In this document: positions 7,354 through 15,082 of the stretch, in pieces
Numbering within the stretch: the first letter of the stretch is position 1
Layout of the letters: every line of letters starts with the position of its first letter
Program-made: the position numbers and the translations under genes
The notes under the pieces: generated by a model
Told to the model about the DNA's origin: nothing
What the model saw: the letters and a program-made list of their open reading frames with translations, nothing else
Database searches by the model: none
From: an uncultured Prevotellaceae bacterium
GTDB taxonomy: Bacteria > Bacteroidota > Bacteroidia > Bacteroidales > Bacteroidaceae
Length of the DNA: 44,178 nt
Direction: 5' to 3'
Assembly (NCBI GenBank): GCA_900315745.1
Contig: ONAG01000042.1
Coordinates: 1 to 44,178 of the forward strand

Positions 7354-8193
7354 TTACATTTGCCTTACATTGGACTTATCATTCTGAGAGTCAGATGCTT
7401 TTGAAGGGCTGACCAATTTGTATTCCTTACCTCTAATGTTGATGATATCCATTCCCAACTGGTCTCTGAGAGTGACTTTCATGCGGCTGATGAATGTGTA
7501 GAGGGTGTTCTCAGGGCGTTCTTTCTTGGGCCAGAGTGTCGCACAGATGGAATCCTTGCTGAGAATATGGTCAGGGGCAGAGGCGAACATCTCCATCAAC
7601 TGTTCTTGCATCGGTGTAAGATGTATTTCCCTTTTCGATGGTTGGGTGGAAATGGCTTCAATTTCCAAGTCGGTTCCAGACATCCTGAATCTCCACAACA
7701 AGACCGAAAACAAAAGTATGCTGAAGAGTATGCCGGTGATGGAAAGGCGCTGGTCGGAGTGGCCCAACATGGCGCAAAATGACGGGTTGGCGTATGCCTT
7801 GAGGGCTATTACGGCATTGCTGCTTTCCTGTTGGGTGGAATGCCACAATAGGGTGTCACTGCTTATAAAGGCTTCTTCCCTAAAGGCTTCTCGTTCATTG
7901 TTGTGCAAAATGCAAACGGACACATGTGAGGTGTCTTTGAGTGGAAGGATGGTCAGTTGGTCTCTGAAACTGTTTTCCACATTATTTAATGTCAATACAC
8001 TGTTCTTGTGTAGAGTATGCAGCGTGTCGAGCAACAACAACTGTCGTGACTCGTCAATGACAAATTGCCGCAAGGCATTGGTCAAATCTCTATGCATCTC
8101 TTCCTTGGTTTCTTGGTAGTTGCTGAATCCGACGGCGATGGAGCCCAACAACAAAACTACAGGCAAGACCATCAAATAACGTAATCCTCTCAT
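7354..8193 (-). CDS. Membrane-tethered winged-helix transcriptional regulator
   Basis: A 279-residue protein with a membrane helix at about residues 5-23, a ~125-residue extracytoplasmic domain, a second helix at about 151-168 and a C-terminal cytoplasmic OmpR/PhoB-type winged helix at about 189-261 (LTPMQEQLMEMFA, LSKDSICATLW, NTLYTFISRMKVTLRD, INIRGKEYKLV). This is ToxR-like logic with inverted order: the DNA-binding domain follows the sensor. There is no kinase or receiver domain. The periplasmic part is helical N-terminally and has no recognised fold. A good promoter lies directly upstream, so the gene starts its own transcript. It precedes the DUF2723 gene by 74 bp. Confidence 0.8.
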   Translation of the reverse strand: MRGLRYLMVLPVVLLLGSIAVGFSNYQETKEEMHRDLTNALRQFVIDESRQLLLLDTLHTLHKNSVLTLNNVENSFRDQLTILPLKDTSHVSVCILHNNEREAFREEAFISSDTLLWHSTQQESSNAVIALKAYANPSFCAMLGHSDQRLSITGILFSILLFSVLLWRFRMSGTDLEIEAISTQPSKREIHLTPMQEQLMEMFASAPDHILSKDSICATLWPKKERPENTLYTFISRMKVTLRDQLGMDIINIRGKEYKLVSPSKASDSQNDKSNVRQM

Positions 8194-8207
8194 AGCTTAA
8201 TTTTTGG

Positions 8208-8237
8208 CAAAATTACTAAATGTTTGGCATAAGACAA
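8208..8237 (-). promoter_or_regulatory. Promoter for the tethered regulator
   Basis: On the minus strand TTG (8237-8235), 19 bp and TAATTTTG (8215-8208) fit the Bacteroidota -33/-7 consensus well. Transcription would begin only a few bases before the ATG at 8193, giving a very short leader. Confidence 0.65.
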
Positions 8238-8317
8238 TGCTCTCGTAACTATTTTTAAGAAGCAATCAGAGATTAAAATCATAATAAATAAGGAGCGTGA
8301 ATTAAAAATGTTTATTG

Positions 8318-8325
8318 TACCTTTG
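8318..8325 (+). promoter_or_regulatory. Promoter -7 box for the M28 peptidase gene
   Basis: TACCTTTG followed by GCATCCG matches the TAnnTTTG box and implies a leader of about 75 nt before ATG 8409. The -33 region is not a clear match. It lies in the divergent intergenic region with the regulator's promoter. Confidence 0.55.
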
Positions 8326-8408
8326 CATCCGAATTAATATAATTCATAAATAGGTGTTATACAAAACTATGAAACACCTACTGATTAGATGTATTGAAAA
8401 TTTACTTG

Positions 8409-9677
8409 ATGAAAATAAAGTATATCTTTTTATCTTTGACTGTCGCATTCGTCTTGCAGGCACATGCCCAAAAGCAGGATGAGATGAGACAAGTTGTGGA
8501 GTATTTAGCTTCGCAAGAACTTGGTGGCAGATATCCTGCTACAGTGGGTGACACCCTTGCATCCGAATATATAGCTGGCAAACTCCGCAAAATGAAGCTC
8601 AAGCCTATTGTCAAGGAAAGGAAAAACAAAGGTCTCTTTCAGGACTTCACCTATGGTAAGACAGAGAAGAGAACCACCCATAACATCATAGCAGTCCTCC
8701 CAGGAAAAGACAAGAATCTTAAGAACGAATATATTGTTGTTGGTTCGCATTACGACCATTTGGGCATGGGAGGCAAAGACTCTGGTTCACGTCGTCCAGA
8801 CACATTGGCGGTTCATCCAGGCGCAGACGATAATGCAAGTGGTGACGCCGTGGTGCTTCAATTGGCAAGATATTTTAAAAAGGTAGGTTCTCCACGTAGT
8901 ATCATCTTTGCTTTCTTTGGTGCTGAAGAACAAGGTCTTGTCGGTTCCAAGTTTTTTCTGGAATGGTTGAAGCATGAGGACAATAAGCGCGTCAACCTCC
9001 CTAAAGATAAAACAGGCATCGTCGCCATGGTGAACCTGGATATGGTGGGACGTATGCGTGACAATGCCATGAGTGTTTCAGGAACTGGAACAAGCAGTGG
9101 ATTCAAGGCTCTTGTGGAGGATGTGGCTGAACAAACTGGATTGCACGTCACCTGTATTCCTGATGGCTATGGTCCAAGCGATCATGCATCGTTTGTGGCA
9201 GTGGATATCCCTGTCCTCTTCCTCACAACAGGCGGACACATGGAATATCACACACCTGGTGATGTACCTTCCACATTGAATTATGACGGCATGCAGCAGA
9301 CCTTGGATTTTTCAAAGGAATTGATATCCCGACTGGCTGACATGCCAATGGCTCCCGATTACATCAATGTACCAGCCAGCAATAAAATGAGTCATGCCAA
9401 GTTCAAGGTCACTTTGGGTTTGATGCCCGATGTCATGGGTGCAAGCAGCACTCCAGGTCTTCGTGCCGACATTGTGGTGGCTGGAAAACCTGCACATGCT
9501 GCCGGTATCAGAAGTGGTGACATCATTCAAGAAATAGACGGAAAGCCTGTCAAGGACATCAATGAATACATGGAGCGCTTGTCGGAGCTTACCGCTGGCA
9601 CTACCATTCCCGTGAAAGTGCTTAGAGATGGGGAGACAATTGTTTTTCAAGTTCACTTAACACCTCCTGTAAGATGA
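8409..9677 (+). CDS. Secreted M28-family zinc peptidase with PDZ domain
   Basis: A 422-residue protein with a Sec signal peptide (about 1-20, ending AHA-Q). The M28 catalytic domain spans about residues 30-312, with conserved elements SHYDH (His114, Asp116), GADDNASG (Asp140/141), GAEEQG (Glu173/174), NLDMVG (Asp211), SDHASF and the final YHTPGD (His281). These are the two-zinc aminopeptidase ligands. A PDZ domain follows at about 336-418 (AGIRSGDIIQEIDGKPV). Probable role: removal of N-terminal residues from peptides in the periplasm or at the surface. The ATG at 8409 begins the signal peptide. The gene overlaps the next one by four bases (ATGA), so the two are co-translated. Confidence 0.92.
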   Translation: MKIKYIFLSLTVAFVLQAHAQKQDEMRQVVEYLASQELGGRYPATVGDTLASEYIAGKLRKMKLKPIVKERKNKGLFQDFTYGKTEKRTTHNIIAVLPGKDKNLKNEYIVVGSHYDHLGMGGKDSGSRRPDTLAVHPGADDNASGDAVVLQLARYFKKVGSPRSIIFAFFGAEEQGLVGSKFFLEWLKHEDNKRVNLPKDKTGIVAMVNLDMVGRMRDNAMSVSGTGTSSGFKALVEDVAEQTGLHVTCIPDGYGPSDHASFVAVDIPVLFLTTGGHMEYHTPGDVPSTLNYDGMQQTLDFSKELISRLADMPMAPDYINVPASNKMSHAKFKVTLGLMPDVMGASSTPGLRADIVVAGKPAHAAGIRSGDIIQEIDGKPVKDINEYMERLSELTAGTTIPVKVLRDGETIVFQVHLTPPVR

Positions 9678-10465
9678 AAAAGACTATGTATTGGTTTCTG
9701 GCTGTTGTCATTACATTGGTATTGAGCATATACCAACGCATGACAGGACCCACCCATCCAAAAAGCGTGGCAGTAGAACTGAATGGGGAAAGTTATAAGT
9801 TGAAGTTGCCCAGAAGTGGCGTGCAACATGACGAGATAGTGAAACTTAAAGGCGTTCCTTCCGATACCAAGGCAAAAATGCATTACCGCCGCTATCCTAC
9901 GTCTGATGAATACACCACGGTGGATTTCACATGGAAAGATGATGTGTTGCAGGCAGCCTTGCCTGTGCAGCCTGTTGCTGGGAAACTGCAGTATTATGTT
10001 ACGGTGGAGGGTGAAGACCTTCCTTCCGATGAGCCACTTCTTATTCGTTTTCGCAATGATGTCCCTGCCAGCATCTTGGTGCCTCATATCTTTTTTATGT
10101 TTGCGGCAATGCTCTTCGCCGTATATACTTTCTTGCTGGTCATTACAAACAAGAAATACAGCCGGTGGTTGAAGATTACAGTTGGAACTCTGTTTGTTGG
10201 CGGTTTCATTTTTGGTCCCCTCGTGCAGCATTTTGCATTCGGACCTTGGTGGACGGGATTCCCTTATGGAACAGACCTTACAGACAACAAGACGCTTTTA
10301 TCTTTCATATTCTTTGTTGCAGCCATTGCTACTTTGAAATGGAAGTACAACAAATGGGTTGTCTGTCTTGCCGTGCTGTTCATGATAGCCATATTCAGCA
10401 TTCCTCACAGCACATACGGTTCGGAGTATGATTACTCCACTCAGAAGTTGGGCACGGAGAAATAA
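9674..10465 (+). CDS. Membrane protein of unknown function
   Basis: A 263-residue protein with an N-terminal membrane anchor (about 5-20), a ~110-residue extracytoplasmic beta-rich domain and four more membrane helices (about 134-157, 166-186, 207-222, 227-243). Conserved-looking features are FGPLVQHFAFGPWWTGFPYG between helices 3 and 4 and IPHSTYGSEYDY after the last helix. His and Trp residues near the membrane could suggest metal or cofactor binding, but this is speculative. It overlaps the M28 peptidase stop by four bases, implying a shared transcript. I do not recognise the family. Confidence 0.75.
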   Translation: MKKTMYWFLAVVITLVLSIYQRMTGPTHPKSVAVELNGESYKLKLPRSGVQHDEIVKLKGVPSDTKAKMHYRRYPTSDEYTTVDFTWKDDVLQAALPVQPVAGKLQYYVTVEGEDLPSDEPLLIRFRNDVPASILVPHIFFMFAAMLFAVYTFLLVITNKKYSRWLKITVGTLFVGGFIFGPLVQHFAFGPWWTGFPYGTDLTDNKTLLSFIFFVAAIATLKWKYNKWVVCLAVLFMIAIFSIPHSTYGSEYDYSTQKLGTEK

Positions 10466-10515
10466 ATTGTTTTTTACGAACATTATATAATCATCTATTT
10501 ATTAATTTGAATTTT

Positions 10516-11007
10516 ATGAAGATCAGAAGATTTGTGACAATGATGGTGGCTGCCTTGGCGGTTGTGCTTTGTGTTTGTTCATGTGGAAGTGATGATGATG
10601 AACCAGCAGTGGCAGTAGCCACACAGGTGGCAGGTTCTTATACGGGCAATGAGGTCATCGTCGTCATGGGAGATGAATCATCCAACGGCACCTCGACTTA
10701 CGTATTTGCAAAATCCACAGACGTATCTATTGATATGACTATTCCTGAAGCAGGAGGAATGGGACCAATGACGATTCCTTCACTTCAAGTAAAGAACATA
10801 CCATTGACAAAAAGCGGTAATACAATTACAGGAAAACTCGCTTCCTATGCTGGTAAAGTGACAACCGCAGATGGTGGTGAGAAAGCATATACCGTTAGCA
10901 ATGTGGCTGTTTTGTTCAATGACAAGACGGCTGTTGTTACATTCTCATTGAAGTATGGCAATATGCCATTTGCCATGGAAACTACTTTTACGGGCACTAA
11001 AAAGTAA
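10516..11007 (+). CDS. Calycin-like lipoprotein
   Basis: A 163-residue protein with a signal sequence and a Cys in CVCSCGSDDDE. The acidic stretch after the Cys resembles the surface export signal of Bacteroidota lipoproteins. The mature domain begins QVAGSYTGNEVIVVMG and is beta-rich, consistent with the calycin-like lipoproteins of Bacteroidota (lipocalin-type barrels). Such lipoproteins often sit beside TonB-dependent receptors and bind the receptor's ligand at the surface. Here the stop is followed at once by the GTG of a receptor gene, supporting a functional pair. Ligand unknown; a haem carrier role is only a possibility. Confidence 0.75.
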   Translation: MKIRRFVTMMVAALAVVLCVCSCGSDDDEPAVAVATQVAGSYTGNEVIVVMGDESSNGTSTYVFAKSTDVSIDMTIPEAGGMGPMTIPSLQVKNIPLTKSGNTITGKLASYAGKVTTADGGEKAYTVSNVAVLFNDKTAVVTFSLKYGNMPFAMETTFTGTKK

Positions 11008-13003
11008 GTGGTGACAGGGATTTCGACAAATAAAATCTTACATTATCTTTTAGCTGGCATGGCAATGGCTGTGCCAGCTGTTGAACTATCTGCACAGACG
11101 GCGATACGTGACTCTGTAGAGCTTGACCCAATTGTTGTCACGGCTTCTCATTCACCAAAGACCTTGAAGGACGCACCCGTGGTGACTCGGCTTATCACAT
11201 TACATGACATAAAAATTGCCGATGCTACCAATATCCAGGATATGTTGATTCAAGAGATACCTGGCTTGGAATTCGGTTTTGCCATGGCTCAGGAGACATC
11301 TCTCAACATGAGTGGTTTTGGCGGCAATTCTATCCTCTTCCTTGTTGATGGAGAGCGTATGGCTGGCGAGACCATGGACAACGTTGACTATAACCGGATG
11401 AATCTTGACAATGTTGGGCGTATAGAGATAGTGAAAGGTTCTTCGTCGGCTCTCTATGGCTCAAATGCCGTGGGAGGGGTGGTCAACATCATCAGTCGCG
11501 AGAATATTGAACCATGGACTGCAAATGCAAGCACACGTTTCAATTCCTTTGGAAATGAATGGCGAAATAGTGCTAATTTCTCATTCAACAACACCAAATG
11601 GAACTCTCAGACGAGTTTTCAGCATACTGATGTTGACCCTATAGATTTGCCTAAGGCACACTCTTCCGAAGAGATTGCAATGTAACTGATGAAGAAGGCT
11701 CAAGGCTTGCCCTACGAACTCCAATCTGAGCCGACTTTACGGACAAAAGACCTACAATATAAAAGAACGACTGACTTGGCGCCCCTCAGACCGTCTGACA
11801 CTGATAGGCAGAGGAGGCTATTTCTTTCGAACAAGTGAGAGAGACACTTACGACTATCATTTCAATGGTTATAGTGCCGGATTGAAGGGTAAGTACGAAT
11901 GGGACTACTTCAGGCATCTTGAACTGTCATACGCCTTTGACCAGTATGACAAGGCGAATTTCATGCCTGATGGTACGCGAACACACGACCACGACTACAG
12001 CAATCGGCAACATGTGGTACATGCGCTTTATAGCCATTCGTTTGGCAAGAACGGCCTCATTTTGGGAGCTGACTTCATGCACGACTATCTCACCACTTAT
12101 CAATTCATCGACAATAGCAGCCACTCGCAGAACAATATCGATGCCTTTGCGCAATTCGACTGGAACATCACTCCACAACTCAATATTGTGGGTAGTGCTC
12201 GCTACGATTACTTCTCAGCCTCAGCCAAGAAAGCTCTCACAGCGCGTCTCGCTGTGGTGTACAAGTTCCCATGGATGACATTCCGTGCCAATTATGCCAG
12301 TGGTTTCCGAGCCCCCACTCTGAAAGAGATGTATATGCATTTCGACATGGGCAATATGGGGTATATGATTATCGGAAATCCTGACCTTGAACCAGAAAAA
12401 AGCCACAATTTCAACATTGCCATTGAGAGGCAGAATCGCATTAGAAATGGGAGTGTCCTGGATGGTGTCTATAACTTTACTCTCATGGGCTACTGTAACA
12501 TATTCGACAAACGTATCACCACCATCGACCATACTTACGAGGATATGCAAAGTGCGCTATACTGGAACGAAGATGGTGTTAACGTATGGGGCGTGGATGT
12601 CAGTATAGGACACTTCTTTGATTGTGGAATGACCATCAAGGTTAACTATTCATGGATGCATGAGACAGGAAATGTGCTATTCTCACAGTTCTCTCAGCCC
12701 CGTTCGCATTCCTTGACATGGAGATTGGGTTATGGGCATCGCTTTTCACGCCATTATGCCCTTGATGCGGCTCTATCAGGGCGCAGCCAAGGCAAGCCAC
12801 AGTCAGGACGCAAGGATGTTGACCAAGGATATACCATCTGGAAACTTATGCTTCAACACCATGTTTGGCGGGGTGTCAATATCAATACCGCCATTGACAA
12901 CTTATTCAATTACAAGCCCAAGTCGTATTATTATTGTTCTCCTCTGACAAAAGGGACATCCTTCAGCATAGGACTGTCTGTGGATTTGGATAAAATATTT
13001 TGA
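11008..13003 (+). pseudogene. TonB-dependent receptor, interrupted by stop and frameshift
   Basis: The N-terminal part (frame of 11008, GTG start abutting the previous stop) has a signal peptide, a TonB-box-like IVVTAS and a plug domain (VDGERMAG, IEIVKGSSSALYGSNAVGGVVNI). It hits TAA at 11683. The barrel continues in another frame, open from 11693 and clearly homologous from about 11720 to TGA at 13003 (RAPTLKEMY, LEPEKSHNFN, C-terminal aromatic ending). Reading through the TAA in frame gives LMKKAQGLPYE, which joins naturally to NSNLSRLYGQ in the second frame. That fits a CAA-to-TAA nonsense change plus a frameshift near 11720. There is no carboxypeptidase-like N-terminal domain, so it looks like a FepA/colicin-type receptor rather than SusC. 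Sequencing error is possible but would need two events. Confidence 0.8.
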
Positions 13004-13102
13004 GGGTTGTGTTACCAGACTCTGGATTTATCGTAATTCCTACTTTTTTGTAACTTGACAAAAAAGGCGGTGGCAAAATAATGGTAATCACAAGAAAATT
13101 TG

Positions 13103-13110
13103 TATTTTTG
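13103..13110 (+). promoter_or_regulatory. Possible promoter -7 box
   Basis: TATTTTTG matches TAnnTTTG in the gap after the receptor remnant. It could start transcription of the small ORF and the flavin-reductase-like lipoprotein. The -33 region is unclear. Confidence 0.35.
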
Positions 13111-13214
13111 CCATCGAATTCTCTTATGACGACATGATAATCATTTAACATGCTTTTGTGATTATTTCCAAGCGTCATGATATTAATAGCAATGGAGCTG
13201 ATAACCAGTCTTGT

Positions 13215-13361
13215 ATGAATACATTCGGTCTTTCTGATGAATATCGGCGCGAAGAACTTATTCGCATGATTGAACATTCCGTGGAAAAGCTTACAGTCCA
13301 GGAGCTTGAAGCACTTTATTACGACATGATAACCAAGTCGTATATCAATGAATCGCAATGA
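13215..13361 (+). CDS. Possible small protein, 48 aa, unknown
   Basis: An open frame starting MNTFGLSDEYRREEL, ending 74 bp before the lipoprotein start at 13436. It is strongly amphipathic-helical (EELIRMIEHSVEKL, VQELEALYYDMI) with no signal peptide, which is not typical of random sequence. A GTG at 13158 would extend it by 19 residues. No clear ribosome binding site is seen. It could be a small regulatory or adaptor protein, or spurious. Confidence 0.35.
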   Translation: MNTFGLSDEYRREELIRMIEHSVEKLTVQELEALYYDMITKSYINESQ

Positions 13362-13435
13362 TTGCGACTTGCCTTGTGCTTGTGGCTTGTGGCTTGTGGG
13401 TTTGTGACAACTTAAATAATCAAAACAATGCAATA

Positions 13436-14161
13436 ATGAAAAAGTTTTTTAAAAGTGCAACAGTGGTGCTTGTTGGTGCGTTTCTGTGCTTGGCATGCAG
13501 TAACAAGGGACAAAATGGTGAAACCAATGTGAATGAAAATCCCAATGACGAAAGCAAGGTGGAGGTGAAAGATGTTGAAGGACGCAAGAACTTTGCTGAT
13601 AAAGCCATTATCACCCCTTTGCCAGCTATCATGATTGCAACTTGGGATGCAGAGGAAAATCCCGATGTGATGATGGCTGCATGGGGTGGTCAATGTGGAC
13701 CGAAACATATTTGCTTCGAATTGTCGGCACACAAGACCACAGATAACATAAGATTGAAAAAAGCCTTCACCATTAGTTTTGCGACAAAGAATGATATAGT
13801 GCAGAGCGACTATTTTGGAATAGTGTCTGCCAATGACGTGCCCGACAAGGTGGCTAAGGCTGGATTCACAATAACAAAAAGCCCTAACGTGGATGCGCCA
13901 ATCATCAACGAATACAAGCTCACCCTTGAATGCAAGGTGGTTACCTTCGACGAGGATGAGAACGGAGGCGCACGTGTTGTGGGTGAAATTGTCAACATGA
14001 GTGCTGATGAGAGTATTCTCGATGAGGAGGGTAATGTAGATCTCGACAAGTTGCAGCCGGTAGTGTTCGACTCTTCTAAGAACACCTATCGTGTTGTAGG
14101 TGAAAAGGTTGGAGAAGCATGGGGCTCAGGAAAAGCCATCCAGGAGAAAGAAGTGAAATGA
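13436..14161 (+). CDS. Lipoprotein with flavin-reductase/flavoredoxin-like domain
   Basis: A 241-residue protein with a signal sequence and a Cys at residue 21 (FLCLACSN), so probably lipid-anchored. From about residue 50 it matches the FMN-binding split-barrel fold of the flavin reductase-like/flavoredoxin family: PLPAIMIATWD, NPDVMMAAWGGQCG, CFELSAHKTTDNI, KAFTISFATKND, SDYFGIVSAND, APIINEYKLTLECKV, RVVGEIVNMSAD. The cytosolic relatives bind FMN and transfer electrons or reduce flavins. Extracytoplasmic location is unusual and implies exported flavin or extracellular electron transfer; this is inference. The next gene starts seven bp after its stop, suggesting an operon. Confidence 0.82.
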   Translation: MKKFFKSATVVLVGAFLCLACSNKGQNGETNVNENPNDESKVEVKDVEGRKNFADKAIITPLPAIMIATWDAEENPDVMMAAWGGQCGPKHICFELSAHKTTDNIRLKKAFTISFATKNDIVQSDYFGIVSANDVPDKVAKAGFTITKSPNVDAPIINEYKLTLECKVVTFDEDENGGARVVGEIVNMSADESILDEEGNVDLDKLQPVVFDSSKNTYRVVGEKVGEAWGSGKAIQEKEVK

Positions 14162-14168
14162 TGGTGTT

Positions 14169-14951
14169 ATGAACTTGAATAAACAGAAAAAGACTTGGCT
14201 GTTGAGGGGCGCTTTGCTCTTGATGACTTTTAGCTCATCAATTCATGCGCTGGCCGACGGAATTACAGTGCACTTCCCCGACATCACATTGTTGAGGGAC
14301 AGCATCACTGAAATGACTGTAACATACAATAATGATGTTGACGACATCAGAGGTTTTCAGATTGAGTTCTTCTTGCCCGATGGCATACACCTTGTAGATG
14401 CGAGCCTGACGGATGAATTGCTGCGTGCTTGCTCCGGCTTGAGCCTCTCATTCAGAGACCGCCGCTATGATAATGTCAGTATTATTATGGTGTTCCAATT
14501 TGCAGCGAAAAACTTCCCTACAGGGGAACTTGATTTCCTGAAATTGCAGTTTAAGGCTGATGCTGACGTTGAATATGGAACATATCCTGTTACAACAAGC
14601 AAGTTGCTTTTCGCATCGTACACAAGGGACAATGTTGATGCAGAAAACCAAACCTTCAACATAACATATTCTGATGGTCAAAATCCTGATTCCATCGATT
14701 TTATCAAGTGGAATGCTTTCAGTTCTTCTGATGGGAAAGAGGATAAAGGCTTCTTTCGTGAGGGAAACAGCATTTTCATCCCTGGCATGATGCAGCCTGA
14801 CTTGGTGCGTGTTTACACCAAGGAAGGTGTTAAAGTGCCTGCATCCATAGAAAAGAGTGGAGATGGATTGATTCTCTCTATTGGCGATTTACCCAAAGGC
14901 GTTTTCATAGTTGACGTTAATGGCAGAAGAACCAAAATAGTAAAACAGTGA
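14169..14951 (+). CDS. Secreted cohesin-like protein with T9SS-type sorting tail
   Basis: A 260-residue protein with a signal peptide (about 1-28, HALADG). The central part (about 30-175) is beta-rich and recalls cohesin/dockerin-partner or surface-adhesion sandwich domains (ITEMTVTYNNDVDDIRGFQIEF, LPDGIHLVDAS, LDFLKLQFKAD). The C-terminal ~60 residues end in DLPKGVFIVDVNGRRTKIVKQ-type sequence, the form of a T9SS type A sorting domain (G-x-[FY]-[IV]-V, then basic residues at the end). This would export it through the T9SS and attach it to the surface. It follows the flavin-reductase-like lipoprotein closely. The cohesin assignment is tentative; the sorting tail is the firmer call. Confidence 0.75.
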   Translation: MNLNKQKKTWLLRGALLLMTFSSSIHALADGITVHFPDITLLRDSITEMTVTYNNDVDDIRGFQIEFFLPDGIHLVDASLTDELLRACSGLSLSFRDRRYDNVSIIMVFQFAAKNFPTGELDFLKLQFKADADVEYGTYPVTTSKLLFASYTRDNVDAENQTFNITYSDGQNPDSIDFIKWNAFSSSDGKEDKGFFREGNSIFIPGMMQPDLVRVYTKEGVKVPASIEKSGDGLILSIGDLPKGVFIVDVNGRRTKIVKQ

Positions 14952-15082
14952 CAAGGATGCTTCCAACTTCGTAAGTAAATAGGCATAAAATAATAGTTAG
15001 GGGCTTCTTGTTCATTTGTGAGGCTCAATGTCTCCGGATAATCATATTTAGCAAATTCATAAAACAACAGACAAATCATAAC

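Noticed and set aside
11655-11720. Programmed frameshifting in the receptor gene
   Set aside because: A stop and a frame change are both needed, and there is no slippery heptamer or clear stimulatory structure; decay or sequence error is more likely.
11008-13003. Two separate receptor-related genes
   Set aside because: The first has only signal, plug and first strands, and the second lacks any plug. Together they make one receptor, so a broken gene is simpler.
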